A stretch of DNA of 58,439 nucleotides from Streptococcus parasanguinis. GTDB taxonomy: Bacteria > Bacillota > Bacilli > Lactobacillales > Streptococcaceae. Each line of letters starts with the position of its first letter. The stretch's first letter is position 1. The notes under the pieces are model-generated. The model saw only the letters and a program-made list of their open reading frames with translations, was not told the DNA's origin and did not search any database. Both the position numbers and the translations under genes were made by a program. The stretch spans positions 1-58,439 of the forward strand of contig JAGZKI010000005.1 in assembly GCA_018365265.1 (NCBI GenBank), given 5' to 3'. This document shows, one piece after another, positions 21,630 to 30,975 of this stretch.

Positions 21630-23759
21630 ATGAATAACAACTTTAACAATATGGATGATCTTTTCAATCAACTAATGGGAAACATGGGTGGTTTTCGTTC
21701 TGAAAGCCGTCGCTACATGATCAACGGTCGTGAAGTGACACCTGAAGAATTCGCTATTTACCGCCAAACCGGTCAACTTCCAAATGAAGGAAGCGAGCAA
21801 GTGCAACACCATCAAGGTAAAGGAATGAAACAAGATGGGATCCTTGCAAAACTTGGTCGTAACTTGACCGAAGAAGCTCGTGAAGGAAAATTGGATCCGG
21901 TCATCGGACGTAATAAAGAAATTCAAGAAACTGCTGAAATCTTGTCTCGTCGTACCAAGAACAACCCTGTCCTTGTAGGGGATGCTGGTGTTGGTAAAAC
22001 AGCAGTTGTAGAAGGTTTGGCACAAGCTATTGTGAACGGGGATGTTCCGGCTGCTATCAAGAACAAAGAAATCATCTCGATTGATATTTCTGGTCTAGAA
22101 GCTGGTACGCAATACCGTGGTAGCTTTGAAGAAAATATTCAAAATCTGATCCAAGAAGTCAAGGCTATGGGAAATGTCATTCTCTTCTTTGATGAAATCC
22201 ATCAAATTCTTGGTGCAGGTAGCACAGGTGATGGTCAAGGATCTAAAGGTCTTGCGGATATTATCAAACCTGCCCTTTCACGTGGGGAATTGACAGTCAT
22301 TGGGGCAACTACTCAAGATGAATACCGTAACACCATCTTGAAGAATGCGGCTCTTGCTCGTCGTTTCAACGAAGTGAAAGTCAATGCTCCATCAGCTGAA
22401 GATACTTTCAAGATTCTCCAAGGGATCCGTGATCTTTATGAAAAACACCACAATGTCATCTTGCCAGATGAAGTTTTGAAAGCAGCGGTTGATTATTCGA
22501 TCCAATACATTCCACAACGTAGCTTGCCTGATAAGGCCATTGACTTGGTCGATGTGACAGCTGCTCACTTGGCAGCCCAACATCCAGTAACAGATGTCCA
22601 TGCTGTGGAACATGAAATTGAAGAAGAAAAAACCAAACAAGAAGAAGCTGCGGCTAAAGAAGATTACGAAGCAGCTTTGAAAGCAAAAGTTCGTATCGAA
22701 GAACTTGAAAAGAAAATTGAAAACCATACGGAAGACCATAAAGTAACAGCAACAATCAACGATGTGGCTGAATCTGTAGAACGGATGACGGGTATTCCAG
22801 TGTCTCAAATGGGTGCAACTGATATTGAACGTTTGAAAGATATGGGTCACCGTTTGCAAACTAAGGTTATCGGTCAAGATAAAGCCGTTGAAGCAGTGGC
22901 ACGTGCTATCCGTCGGAACCGTGCAGGATTTGACGAAGGTAACCGCCCAATCGGTAGCTTCCTCTTTGTAGGTCCTACTGGTGTTGGTAAGACTGAGTTG
23001 GCTAAACAATTGGCTCTTGATATGTTCGGAACCAAAGATGCGATCATCCGTTTGGACATGTCAGAATACAGCGACCGCACAGCCGTTTCTAAATTGATTG
23101 GTACAACAGCTGGTTATGTTGGTTACGATGATAACAGCAATACCTTGACAGAACGTGTTCGCCGTAACCCTTACTCAATCGTCCTTCTTGACGAAATTGA
23201 AAAGGCAGATCCTCAAGTGATCACCCTTCTCCTTCAAGTCTTGGATGATGGTCGTTTGACAGATGGTCAAGGGAACACGGTCAACTTCAAGAACACTGTG
23301 ATTATCGCCACTTCAAACGCTGGATTTGGTTACGAAGCTAACTTGACAGAAGATGCGGATAAACCAGAACTCATGGATCGTTTGAAACCTTACTTCCGTC
23401 CAGAATTCTTGAACCGTTTCAACGCTGTCATTGAATTCTCACACTTGAGCAAGGAAGACCTTTCTAAGATTGTTGATTTGATGTTGGTAGATGTCAATAA
23501 GACCCTTTCTAAGAAAGAAATCGACTTGGCAGTGAGCGATGCAGCTAAAGAATACATGACTGAAGAAGGTTATGATGAAGTGATGGGTGTTCGTCCACTC
23601 CGTCGGGTAGTTGAACAACAAATCCGTGACAAAGTCACAGACTTCCACTTGGATAACTTGGATGCCAAACATCTCGAAGCAGACATGGAAGATGGTGTGC
23701 TTGTGATCAGAGAAAAAGACACAAAGAAGGAAGAAAACACTGATAAACAAGCAGATTAA
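21630..23759 (+). CDS. clpL: ClpL AAA+ chaperone
   Basis: ClpL is a Hsp100-type disaggregase of streptococci and lactobacilli that gives heat and stress tolerance without needing ClpP. The 709 residues have a short N-domain with an Asn/Met-rich start (MNNNFNNMDDLFNQLMGNMGG region), then AAA+ module 1 with Walker A GDAGVGKT (117-124). A middle coiled coil (about 330-375) follows, then module 2 with GPTGVGKT (448-455). No ClpP-binding loop or N-terminal zinc finger is visible. AGAGG precedes ATG 21630. The gene has a strong promoter and a long, structured, repeat-containing leader. Confidence 0.95.
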   Translation: MNNNFNNMDDLFNQLMGNMGGFRSESRRYMINGREVTPEEFAIYRQTGQLPNEGSEQVQHHQGKGMKQDGILAKLGRNLTEEAREGKLDPVIGRNKEIQETAEILSRRTKNNPVLVGDAGVGKTAVVEGLAQAIVNGDVPAAIKNKEIISIDISGLEAGTQYRGSFEENIQNLIQEVKAMGNVILFFDEIHQILGAGSTGDGQGSKGLADIIKPALSRGELTVIGATTQDEYRNTILKNAALARRFNEVKVNAPSAEDTFKILQGIRDLYEKHHNVILPDEVLKAAVDYSIQYIPQRSLPDKAIDLVDVTAAHLAAQHPVTDVHAVEHEIEEEKTKQEEAAAKEDYEAALKAKVRIEELEKKIENHTEDHKVTATINDVAESVERMTGIPVSQMGATDIERLKDMGHRLQTKVIGQDKAVEAVARAIRRNRAGFDEGNRPIGSFLFVGPTGVGKTELAKQLALDMFGTKDAIIRLDMSEYSDRTAVSKLIGTTAGYVGYDDNSNTLTERVRRNPYSIVLLDEIEKADPQVITLLLQVLDDGRLTDGQGNTVNFKNTVIIATSNAGFGYEANLTEDADKPELMDRLKPYFRPEFLNRFNAVIEFSHLSKEDLSKIVDLMLVDVNKTLSKKEIDLAVSDAAKEYMTEEGYDEVMGVRPLRRVVEQQIRDKVTDFHLDNLDAKHLEADMEDGVLVIREKDTKKEENTDKQAD

Positions 23760-23783
23760 GGCGAATTAGTTTGTGAAAAATAG

Positions 23784-23815
23784 AGACTGCTATAATATAG
23801 CGGTCTTTATTTTTT
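23784..23815 (+). terminator. clpL terminator
   Basis: An 11-bp stem (23784-23794 with 23796-23806, one G-U) is followed by TTATTTTTTC. Confidence 0.8.
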
Positions 23816-23920
23816 CTTCCCACCTGGGGGAAATTATTCGCCGTATAAGGCGAAAAAGACCCTATTTGGGGTGAAAAAACATCAATAATTAGTGAAATTA
23901 ATCCAATTTGAGCAAAATTA

Positions 23921-23949
23921 TTAATAAATAAAGAAAATAAGTATATAAT
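23921..23949 (+). promoter_or_regulatory. Promoter of the small HTH gene
   Basis: TTAATA (23921-23926) and TATAAT (23944-23949) are spaced by 17 nt. Confidence 0.6.
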
Positions 23950-23984
23950 CTATACAAGAATAAAATTTGAGGAATGGAAGTAAG

Positions 23985-24230
23985 ATGAGCAATACAATTG
24001 ATATCTACTCAACTCCCGAATACAGAAAAGTGGAAGCCGTTGTTCAACTGATGGTTGACGGTCGCTTGACGAGCTATCGTGTCGCAACTGAAACAAACAT
24101 CAGCAAAATGAGCTTGGCGACTTTGACGAAGGGAACGAGTAAAATCAAAAATATTACCTATCAAACGGCTTTGGCCTTGATTGATTGGTATGATGAGAAT
24201 CATGAAAAGTATGGCATTACGATTGACTAG
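23985..24230 (+). CDS. Small Cro/CI-like helix-turn-helix protein
   Basis: The 81-residue protein is largely one predicted HTH domain: VQLMVDGRLTSYRVATETN, then SKMSLATLTKGTSKIKN with a recognition-helix pattern, then a C-terminal helix rich in acidic and aromatic residues. It is probably a small DNA-binding regulator. I chose ATG 23985 with GGAAGTAAG upstream over TTG 23967. It is transcribed alone, between its promoter and a short terminator. The target is unknown. Confidence 0.65.
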   Translation: MSNTIDIYSTPEYRKVEAVVQLMVDGRLTSYRVATETNISKMSLATLTKGTSKIKNITYQTALALIDWYDENHEKYGITID

Positions 24231-24237
24231 TCAGTAG

Positions 24238-24258
24238 CCCACTTTTCGTGGTTTTTTT
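24238..24258 (+). terminator. Short terminator after the HTH gene
   Basis: A short CCAC/GTGG stem (24239-24242 with 24248-24251) is followed by seven T. The stem is weak. Confidence 0.45.
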
Positions 24259-24326
24259 CTTTTTCATCAAAACTTGCCTCCTCTCTGAGACTGGAGCCTG
24301 ATTTTGCTTGAAGAGGATGGGAAAAC

Positions 24327-24355
24327 TTGAAAAGACGGGCGAAATTTGATATAGT
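24327..24355 (+). promoter_or_regulatory. yajC promoter
   Basis: TTGAAA (24327-24332) and TATAGT (24350-24355) are spaced by 17 nt. Confidence 0.75.
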
Positions 24356-24386
24356 ATAGCATATATGAAAATTAAAGGAGAAACAT

Positions 24387-24713
24387 ATGCAAGGCGGAAG
24401 TTTGCTAATTATGCTCGTTCTTATGGTCGGTTTGATGTACTTCATGAGCCGTAGCCAAAAGAAACAGTACCAAAAACGGATGGAAAGTTTGAATAAACTT
24501 CAAAAAGGAAATGAAGTCATCACGATTGGTGGCTTGTACGGAACCATCGATGAAGTCGACACAGACCGCAAGACCGTTGTCTTGGATGTTGATGGTGTCT
24601 ACCTGACCTTTGAATTGGGAGCGATCAAAACAGTTCTTCCTGTATCAGAAGGGATTTCAGCTACTGCTACAGAAGGTGCTAGCTCAGATGCCGATTCAGC
24701 CATCGAAGAATAA
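24387..24713 (+). CDS. yajC: Preprotein translocase accessory subunit YajC
   Basis: The 108-residue protein has one N-terminal membrane helix (LLIMLVLMVGLMYFM, about 6-20). The family motif RSQKKQYQKRMESLNKLQKGNEVITIGGLYG follows, with a small acidic tail. YajC associates with SecDF and the Sec channel; it is not essential. AAAGGAGAAAC precedes ATG 24387. It is monocistronic between its promoter and the terminator at 24723-24744, and starts the housekeeping run that includes uppS and cdsA. Confidence 0.95.
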   Translation: MQGGSLLIMLVLMVGLMYFMSRSQKKQYQKRMESLNKLQKGNEVITIGGLYGTIDEVDTDRKTVVLDVDGVYLTFELGAIKTVLPVSEGISATATEGASSDADSAIEE

Positions 24714-24722
24714 TCATTAAAG

Positions 24723-24744
24723 AAGAGGCAAGGGCCTCTTTTTT
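24723..24744 (+). terminator. yajC terminator
   Basis: A 7-bp stem (24723-24729 with 24734-24740) and a 4-nt loop are followed by T-run. Confidence 0.88.
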
Positions 24745-24826
24745 GGTGGGCAAATAGGACGATGTGATGAAGGAAAGTCCTGCTGGTTCAAAAAAGAGGC
24801 CAGAGTCCCTATTTTATGGGGATTTA

Positions 24827-24835
24827 TGGTATAAT
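24827..24835 (+). promoter_or_regulatory. Extended -10 promoter of uppS-cdsA-rseP-proS
   Basis: TGGTATAAT is an extended -10 without a clear -35. It lies 33 nt before ATG 24868. Confidence 0.65.
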
Positions 24836-24867
24836 GAAGCGATAAATATTGAAATAGGTAGAAAAAC

Positions 24868-25617
24868 ATGTTTCGTTTTAAGAAAAAAGAAAAAATCGAG
24901 ATACCTTTAGAAGTCCCGAAACACATTGGGATCATTATGGATGGCAATGGTCGCTGGGCGAAAAAGCGGATGCAACCGCGTGTCTTTGGTCATAAGGCGG
25001 GGATGGAAGCTCTCCAAGAAGTGACCATTGCAGCAAAAAATATGGGGGTACAGGTCTTGACGGTCTATGCCTTTTCTACGGAAAACTGGACACGCCCTGA
25101 AGATGAAGTCAAGTTCATCATGCACTTGCCGGTCGAATTTTATGATCGTTTTGTCCCCGAATTGCATCGCAACAATGTCAAGATTCAAATGATCGGTGAT
25201 ACCAAGAAATTACCAAAAGAAACGCTGGAGGCTTTGGAAAGAGCAGAAGCGATGACCCATCTCAATACAGGCTTGATCCTGAATTTCGCACTCAATTATG
25301 GTGGACGTGCTGAGATCACCCAGGCCGTGAAGCAGATCGCCCAAGAAGTCTTGGATGCGAAGTTTAGCCCAGAAGATATCACAGAAGAGATGATCGCTGA
25401 TTCTCTCTATACCGAGAGTTTGCCACGTGTCCTAAGGGATCCGGATTTGATTATCCGTACCAGCGGAGAGATCCGTTTGAGTAATTTCCTTCCTTGGCAG
25501 GCTGCTTACAGTGAGTTGTATTTCACAGATGTGATGTGGCCAGATTTTGGAGAGGAAGCACTACGAAGTGCCATAGTAGAATATAGCCATCGCCATCGGA
25601 GATTTGGTGGTGTTTAG
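24868..25617 (+). CDS. uppS: Undecaprenyl diphosphate synthase UppS
   Basis: UppS adds eight isopentenyl units in cis to farnesyl diphosphate to make the C55 lipid carrier for cell-wall precursors. The 249-residue cytoplasmic enzyme has the catalytic Asp25 in IIMDGNGRWAKKR and the conserved ENWTRP, LNYGGRAEI and RTSGEIRLSNFLPWQ blocks of cis-prenyltransferases. AGGTAG precedes ATG 24868. It is 9 nt upstream of cdsA in the uppS-cdsA-rseP-proS order found across streptococci. Confidence 0.97.
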   Translation: MFRFKKKEKIEIPLEVPKHIGIIMDGNGRWAKKRMQPRVFGHKAGMEALQEVTIAAKNMGVQVLTVYAFSTENWTRPEDEVKFIMHLPVEFYDRFVPELHRNNVKIQMIGDTKKLPKETLEALERAEAMTHLNTGLILNFALNYGGRAEITQAVKQIAQEVLDAKFSPEDITEEMIADSLYTESLPRVLRDPDLIIRTSGEIRLSNFLPWQAAYSELYFTDVMWPDFGEEALRSAIVEYSHRHRRFGGV

Positions 25618-25626
25618 GAGAAGATG

Positions 25627-26430
25627 ATGACGAAAGATTTACAAAAACGTGTGATTTTTGGAGGAATTGCCCTGCTCTTTTTCATTCCAACAGTAATGGT
25701 TGGAGGGGTGTTCTTCCAGATTGTGATTGGCTTGATCGCCATGCTAGGAGTTCATGAATTGCTCAAGATGAAGGGGCTTGAGACAGCGACTTTTGAAGGA
25801 GCGCTAGCCATGTTAGCGGCCTTCGTCCTGACTTTGCCGATCGAGGACTACCTTCCTTACCTTCCAGCAGATGGCAATATGATTGCCTATGGTCTGGTTG
25901 TCTTGATTCTCATGGGGACAACTGTTCTTGCTCAGAATTACAATTATGAAGATGTGGTCTACCCCATTGCGTCTAGCTTTTATGTTGGACTTGGTTTCCA
26001 TTCCTTAGTAGATGCGCGAATCGCTGGTATTGATAAGGTCTTATTGGCACTCTTTATTGTCTGGGCTACAGATTCAGGTGCTTACCTGGTCGGAAGTCAA
26101 TTTGGGAAACGCAAGCTTATGCCTGCGGTTTCTCCTAATAAAACGATTGAAGGCAGTCTTGGGGGAATCTTGTCTGCAGTTGCGGTAACTGTGATCTATA
26201 TGATCGTGGATCGCTCTGTGGCAGGTGGACATGGTTTTCTTGCTATGATCTTCTTTACCATCCTCTTTAGCATTGCAGGTCAGTTTGGCGACCTCGTAGA
26301 GAGTGCGATCAAACGCCACTTTGGTGTCAAGGATTCTGGGAAATTTATCCCAGGACATGGTGGTGTTCTAGACCGCTTTGATAGTTTGATTTTTGTCTTT
26401 CCCTTGATGCATTTCTTGGGCTTGTTCTAA
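25627..26430 (+). CDS. cdsA: Phosphatidate cytidylyltransferase CdsA
   Basis: CdsA makes CDP-diacylglycerol from phosphatidate and CTP for phospholipid synthesis. The 267-residue protein has about seven membrane helices and the family signature SAIKRHFGVKDSGKFIPGHG followed by GVLDRFDS near the C-terminus. I prefer ATG 25627 to ATG 25624 because the AGGAG at 25616-25620 is then 6 nt away instead of 3. It lies between uppS and rseP, 36 nt before the latter. Confidence 0.95.
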   Translation: MTKDLQKRVIFGGIALLFFIPTVMVGGVFFQIVIGLIAMLGVHELLKMKGLETATFEGALAMLAAFVLTLPIEDYLPYLPADGNMIAYGLVVLILMGTTVLAQNYNYEDVVYPIASSFYVGLGFHSLVDARIAGIDKVLLALFIVWATDSGAYLVGSQFGKRKLMPAVSPNKTIEGSLGGILSAVAVTVIYMIVDRSVAGGHGFLAMIFFTILFSIAGQFGDLVESAIKRHFGVKDSGKFIPGHGGVLDRFDSLIFVFPLMHFLGLF

Positions 26431-26466
26431 GACAGAAGAGATAGAAAGGAAACCACGTATAGAACG

Positions 26467-27726
26467 ATGCAGTTTATTGCCTTTATTGTTATTTTTGGAG
26501 TGATCGTTCTCGTTCACGAGTTTGGTCATTTCTATTTTGCAAAAAAATCGGGCATCCTAGTGCGAGAATTCTCGATCGGGATGGGTCCAAAGATCTTTGC
26601 CCATATTGGTCAAGATGGAACAGCTTATACGATTCGCATTCTACCTTTAGGTGGCTATGTGCGTATGGCTGGTTGGGGTGAAGATACAACGGAGATTAAA
26701 ACCGGAACGCCTGTCAGCTTGACGCTAAATGAGGCTGGCAAGGTCGTCCGGATCAATCTTTCAGGAAAGAATCTGGATCAGACAGCCCTTCCCATGAATG
26801 TCACCCAGTTTGACTTTGAAGACAAACTGGAAATCACGGGCTTGGTTCTCGATGAGACCAAGACTTATGATGTCGATCATGATGCGACCATTGTTGAGGA
26901 AGACGGGACAGAAGTGCGGATTGCACCAAGAGATGTTCAGTATCAGAATGCCAGCATTTGGGGACGATTAATCACCAACTTTGCGGGTCCTATGAACAAC
27001 TTTATCCTCAGTATTGTCGTCTACTCACTCTTAGCCTTTATGCGCGGTGGTGCGATTGACTACTACAGCAACAATGTTCAGGTAGCACCCGATGGGGCGC
27101 TGGCTAAGGTTGGTGTTAAAAACAATGTTCAGATCCTTCAAGTCAATAACGATACCGTTAGCAACTGGGATGAGCTGACAGACGCTGTGGAGAAGGCAAC
27201 CAAGGATAGCAAGACGGCTCCTGAATTGACCCTGAAAGTCAAGACAGACGGCCAAGAAAAAGAAGTCAAAGTGAAGCCAACTAAGTCAGGGAATCGTTAC
27301 TATCTGGGTGTGACAAACGGCCTCAAGACAGGATTTGTAGATAAACTCTTGTCTGGTTTTACAGATACCTGGAATACAGCGACACGGATTTTGGGAGCTT
27401 TGAAAGATATCATTTTCCACTTTAGTCTCAATAAACTGGGTGGTCCGGTCGCCATCTACAATGCCAGCTCACAAGCTGCTCAATTAGGGATTCCAGCAGT
27501 CTTGTCTCTTATGGCCATGCTCTCTATTAATATTGGGATCTTCAATCTAATCCCGATTCCGGCTTTGGATGGCGGGAAAATCTTGATCAATTTGATCGAG
27601 GTCGTCCGGAGAAAACCATTGAAACAGGAAGTAGAAACCTATATGACGCTTGCAGGTGTAGCTGTAATGGTTATTTTGATGATTGCTGTCACCTGGAATG
27701 ATATTATGAAATTATTTTTGAAATAG
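26467..27726 (+). CDS. rseP: Site-2 intramembrane metalloprotease RseP/Eep
   Basis: The protease cuts membrane-embedded substrates. In streptococci and enterococci, the Eep homologue releases lipoprotein-signal peptides and processes short pheromones such as those sensed by Rgg proteins. The 419 residues have HEFGH (17-21) in the first helix, a PDZ domain at about 200-275 and the third zinc ligand in NLIPIPALDGG near 365. The AAGGAAA ribosome site is about 15 nt from ATG 26467, rather far. The gene lies between cdsA and proS. An Rgg gene is in the same window. Confidence 0.95.
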   Translation: MQFIAFIVIFGVIVLVHEFGHFYFAKKSGILVREFSIGMGPKIFAHIGQDGTAYTIRILPLGGYVRMAGWGEDTTEIKTGTPVSLTLNEAGKVVRINLSGKNLDQTALPMNVTQFDFEDKLEITGLVLDETKTYDVDHDATIVEEDGTEVRIAPRDVQYQNASIWGRLITNFAGPMNNFILSIVVYSLLAFMRGGAIDYYSNNVQVAPDGALAKVGVKNNVQILQVNNDTVSNWDELTDAVEKATKDSKTAPELTLKVKTDGQEKEVKVKPTKSGNRYYLGVTNGLKTGFVDKLLSGFTDTWNTATRILGALKDIIFHFSLNKLGGPVAIYNASSQAAQLGIPAVLSLMAMLSINIGIFNLIPIPALDGGKILINLIEVVRRKPLKQEVETYMTLAGVAVMVILMIAVTWNDIMKLFLK

Positions 27727-27741
27727 AAAAGGATATTGTCC

Positions 27742-29592
27742 ATGAAACAAAGTAAAATGTTGATTCCAACGCTTCGCGAAATGCCAAGCGATGCCCAAGT
27801 CATTAGCCATGCTTTGATGTTGCGTGCAGGCTATGTTCGCCAAGTATCAGCTGGTGTCTATTCGTATTTGCCACTAGCTAATCGAGTGATTGAAAAAGCA
27901 AAAGGCATCATGCGCCAAGAATTCGAAAAAATTGGAGCAGTTGAAATGCTTGCTCCAGCCCTTTTGAGTGCGGATCTCTGGCGTGAATCTGGTCGTTACG
28001 AAACTTACGGGGAAGACCTCTATAAGTTGAAAAACCGTGAAGGCTCTGACTTTATCTTAGGTCCAACTCACGAAGAAACCTTTACCGCTATTGTGCGCGA
28101 TTCAGTAAAATCCTATAAACAATTGCCGTTGAATCTCTACCAAATTCAACCAAAATACCGCGATGAAAAACGCCCGCGGAACGGTCTTCTGCGGACCCGT
28201 GAGTTCATCATGAAAGACGGTTATAGTTTCCATGCTAACTACGATAGCTTGGATGTCACTTATGATGAATACAAGGCAGCTTATGAGCGGATCTTCACAC
28301 GCAGTGGTATCGACTACAAAGCCATCATCGGTGATGGTGGTGCCATGGGCGGAAAAGATAGCCAAGAGTTTATGGCTGTTACGCCTGCTCGTACAGACTT
28401 GGACCGTTGGGTTGTTTTAGACAAATCGGTGGCTTCCTTTGATGAGATCCCAGCAGATGTCCAAGAAGAAATCAAAGCAGAATTGCTCAAATGGATGGTC
28501 TCTGGTGAAGATACCATTGCCTATTCAAGTGAATCAACCTATGCTGCCAACTTGGAGATGGCTACTAACGAATACAAGCCAAGTAACCGTGTCGTAGCGG
28601 AAGAAGAAGTGAAACGCGTGGAAACACCAGGTGTCAAATCGATTGATGAAGTAGCTGCATTCTTGGATGTTCCAGAAGAAGCTACTATCAAGACTTTAGT
28701 TTACATCGCAGATGGTGAGCCAGTTGTAGCCCTTCTTGTAGGTAATGATCAGCTCAATGAAGTGAAGTTGAAAAACCACCTCGGCGCAGACTTCTTTGAA
28801 CCTGCAACCGAAGTGGAAGTGAAAGAATTATTAGGAGCTGATTTTGGCTCTCTCGGTCCAGTTGATCTTCCTGAAAATGTTAAGATTATCGCAGACCGCA
28901 AGGTCCAAGACAGCCGCAATGCAGTAGTCGGTGCCAATGAAACAGGCTACCACTTGACTGGTGTCAACCCAGGACGTGACTTTACTGCAGAATACGTCGA
29001 TATCCGTGAAGTTCGTGAAGGCGAAATCTCACCAGATGGGAAAGGGGTCTTGAACTTTGCACGTGGGATCGAAATCGGTCACATTTTCAAACTCGGCACA
29101 CGCTACTCCGCTAGCATGGGAGCAGATGTCTTGGATGAAAACGGTCGTGCAGTTCCAATCATCATGGGCTGCTACGGAATCGGTGTCAGCCGTCTTCTTT
29201 CAGCCGTTATGGAGCAACATGCTCGCCTCTTTGTCAATAAGACTCCAAAAGGGGAGTACCGTTACGCTTGGGGAATTAACTTCCCTAAAGAATTGGCGCC
29301 ATTTGATGTGCATTTGATTCCAGTCAATGTCAAAGATGAAGCAAGCCTTGCTTTGACCGATCGGATCGAAGAAGCCTTGGTGAATAAAGGCTACGAAGTC
29401 TTGGTGGATGACCGAAATGAACGCGCTGGTGTCAAATTCAGCGATAGTGATTTGATTGGGCTTCCAATCCGCGTAACAGTTGGTAAAAAAGCAGCTGAAG
29501 GCATCGTAGAAGTGAAAATCAAAGCGACAGGAGATACCATCGAAGTTCATGCGGACAATCTCCTTGAAACCCTTTCAATCTTGAACAAATAA
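27742..29592 (+). CDS. proS: Prolyl-tRNA synthetase ProS
   Basis: ProS charges tRNA-Pro with proline. The 616-residue enzyme is the bacterial type: class II catalytic core with motif 2 (RDEKRPRNGLLRTREFIMKD region), an inserted YbaK-like editing domain at about 230-395 that removes mischarged alanine, motif 3 (GCYGIGVSRLLSAV) and an anticodon-binding C-terminal domain. ATG 27742 has AAGGA upstream and is preferred to TTG 27736. It closes the uppS run and ends at a bidirectional terminator. Confidence 0.97.
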   Translation: MKQSKMLIPTLREMPSDAQVISHALMLRAGYVRQVSAGVYSYLPLANRVIEKAKGIMRQEFEKIGAVEMLAPALLSADLWRESGRYETYGEDLYKLKNREGSDFILGPTHEETFTAIVRDSVKSYKQLPLNLYQIQPKYRDEKRPRNGLLRTREFIMKDGYSFHANYDSLDVTYDEYKAAYERIFTRSGIDYKAIIGDGGAMGGKDSQEFMAVTPARTDLDRWVVLDKSVASFDEIPADVQEEIKAELLKWMVSGEDTIAYSSESTYAANLEMATNEYKPSNRVVAEEEVKRVETPGVKSIDEVAAFLDVPEEATIKTLVYIADGEPVVALLVGNDQLNEVKLKNHLGADFFEPATEVEVKELLGADFGSLGPVDLPENVKIIADRKVQDSRNAVVGANETGYHLTGVNPGRDFTAEYVDIREVREGEISPDGKGVLNFARGIEIGHIFKLGTRYSASMGADVLDENGRAVPIIMGCYGIGVSRLLSAVMEQHARLFVNKTPKGEYRYAWGINFPKELAPFDVHLIPVNVKDEASLALTDRIEEALVNKGYEVLVDDRNERAGVKFSDSDLIGLPIRVTVGKKAAEGIVEVKIKATGDTIEVHADNLLETLSILNK

Positions 29593-29593
29593 G

Positions 29594-29648
29594 AAAAAGC
29601 TTTCTGAGCTCTCACCAGTGTGGTGATGAAACTCAGGAAGCTCTTTTT
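29594..29648. terminator. Bidirectional terminator between proS and the DUF1307 lipoprotein
   Basis: An outer stem pairs the AGCTT-TCTGAG segment with CTCAGGA-AGCT, with an inner CACCA/TGGTG hairpin. It is flanked by A-run and T-run. Confidence 0.85.
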
Positions 29649-30198
29649 ATTTTTCTTCTTTGAGGCCTTGATCTTTGAAATAGGTAAAGAGATCTTGAGG
29701 TTTGCCTTTGAGGTATTTCAACATGGTAGTGTTGGTTTCTTCCCCTTGATCAGCCAGTAATTTCACAAAATCTTCCTTTTTCATTTGAGTAAAATCAACA
29801 TGCATAACGTTTGTATAGGTCTGTTTATCATCAGCGATTTTGATGCTTGTGTTGATTCCAGCTTGTCCGTTAACACCGTGTTTGGAATTTGCTTTATCAG
29901 CTTCTTCTTGATAGACTTCCTTCAATTCAGCGACATCTGATTTTTGCATATCTTCCGGTATTGGTGCAACTCCCATGATGGTCATGGAAACAATCTCATC
30001 ATTCTTGTAGCCAATTTGAATTTTGTTTTGGTGGTGATCGCCGAGGTCGCTAACAAAGGTCTTGGTTTGGACTTGCTCCTTTTTGGTTTGAGTGGCTTCT
30101 TGCTTGGAAGAAGCGGCAGTAGTTCCTTTGCCTTGTTGGCCTTGGCTACAAGCGGTAAGAGCTAGTAGACAGACAGAGGCAAGTAGAAATTTTTTCAT
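29647..30198 (-). CDS. DUF1307 (YehR-like) lipoprotein
   Basis: The 183-residue protein has a lipoprotein signal with lipobox LTAC (Cys17), then a Gln/Lys/Ser-rich linker. The DUF1307 domain follows, with VSDLGDHHQNKIQIGYKNDEIVSM at its start and a repeated Lys/Asp-rich helical end. YehR-like lipoproteins are exposed on the membrane; their role is unknown. TAAGGAGTATAT precedes the ATG. It is a single gene on the minus strand with a TGGTATAAT promoter at 30260-30268, and faces away from the type VII locus. Confidence 0.8.
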   Translation of the reverse strand: MKKFLLASVCLLALTACSQGQQGKGTTAASSKQEATQTKKEQVQTKTFVSDLGDHHQNKIQIGYKNDEIVSMTIMGVAPIPEDMQKSDVAELKEVYQEEADKANSKHGVNGQAGINTSIKIADDKQTYTNVMHVDFTQMKKEDFVKLLADQGEETNTTMLKYLKGKPQDLFTYFKDQGLKEEK

Positions 30199-30259
30199 AT
30201 ATACTCCTTATAGGTTAATGGTGTTCGATCTTGTATGAAACAAGTTTTGAACAGGTTTC

Positions 30260-30268
30260 ATTATACCA
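30260..30268 (-). promoter_or_regulatory. Extended -10 promoter of the DUF1307 lipoprotein gene
   Basis: On the minus strand the bases read TGGTATAAT. No good -35 is seen. Confidence 0.6.
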
Positions 30269-30464
30269 TAAAAGTTTTAAAAATGAAAAAATATACAAAA
30301 ATCTTCAAAATTTGCTTTTAAAAACACCTAAAATCAACAATTTTTATCTATGTGTTGAGTTAATATAAAAGGACAGAGTGTCTTCTTTTCTTCTCAGAAA
30401 TAATACTAGTTGGAGACTACTGGGGCAAGGAATTCAGAAAATATATTACATATTTATGACAAAA

Positions 30465-30493
30465 TGTTACACAATTGTAACAAAGTTACAATG
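30465..30493 (+). promoter_or_regulatory. GTTAC/GTAAC motif cluster upstream of esxA
   Basis: TGTTACA (30465-30471), TTGTAACA (30475-30482) and AGTTACAATG (30484-30493) lie close together; the first two form TGTTAC-N6-GTAACA. They sit in an AT-rich gene-free stretch (30199-30675) with no other gene-like content, about 185 nt before esxA. No strong -35/-10 pair could be chosen in it. Confidence 0.45.
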
Positions 30494-30675
30494 TTTTATC
30501 AGTTAGCCCTCTAAACTTGACATTCTGGCAATATTTCATTAAGATATTTTTAAGTAAATAATACAAACAGGGAGAAAAAGGTAAAATATACAGTTATCTG
30601 GCATTTTACTAATTCGTACTAAAATGTATTGTTTATGAAAAAAATATAAGGGTATCAGCCCAAAAGGAGAAAAAT

Positions 30676-30963
30676 ATGGCTCAAATTAAATTAACTCCAG
30701 AAGACCTACGTGCTTCAGCACAACGTTATGCACAAGGTTCTCAAGAAATCGATCAAATCCTTACTACTTTGACTCATGAACAACAAGTCATCGACGCAAA
30801 CTGGGATGGATCTGCATTTGATAGCTTTGAAGCACAATTCAACGAATTGTCTCCAAAAATCAAACAATTCGCTCAATTGTTGGAAGACATCAACGGTCAA
30901 TTGATCAAAGTTGCTGATATCGTTGAACAAACTGACCAAGATATCGCTGCACAAATCCACTAA
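30676..30963 (+). CDS. esxA: WXG100 protein EsxA
   Basis: EsxA is the small secreted helical-hairpin protein that marks type VIIb secretion. It acts as substrate and probably as co-factor of the EssC motor. The 95 residues form two helices around the turn NWDGSAF, with the W-x-G motif at 43-45. The AAAGGAGAAAAAT ribosome site is very strong, in keeping with high expression. It is the first gene of the locus. Two hairpins downstream (30976-31065) probably make it more abundant than the membrane genes. Confidence 0.95.
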   Translation: MAQIKLTPEDLRASAQRYAQGSQEIDQILTTLTHEQQVIDANWDGSAFDSFEAQFNELSPKIKQFAQLLEDINGQLIKVADIVEQTDQDIAAQIH

Positions 30964-30975
30964 GATAGTCTTGGA

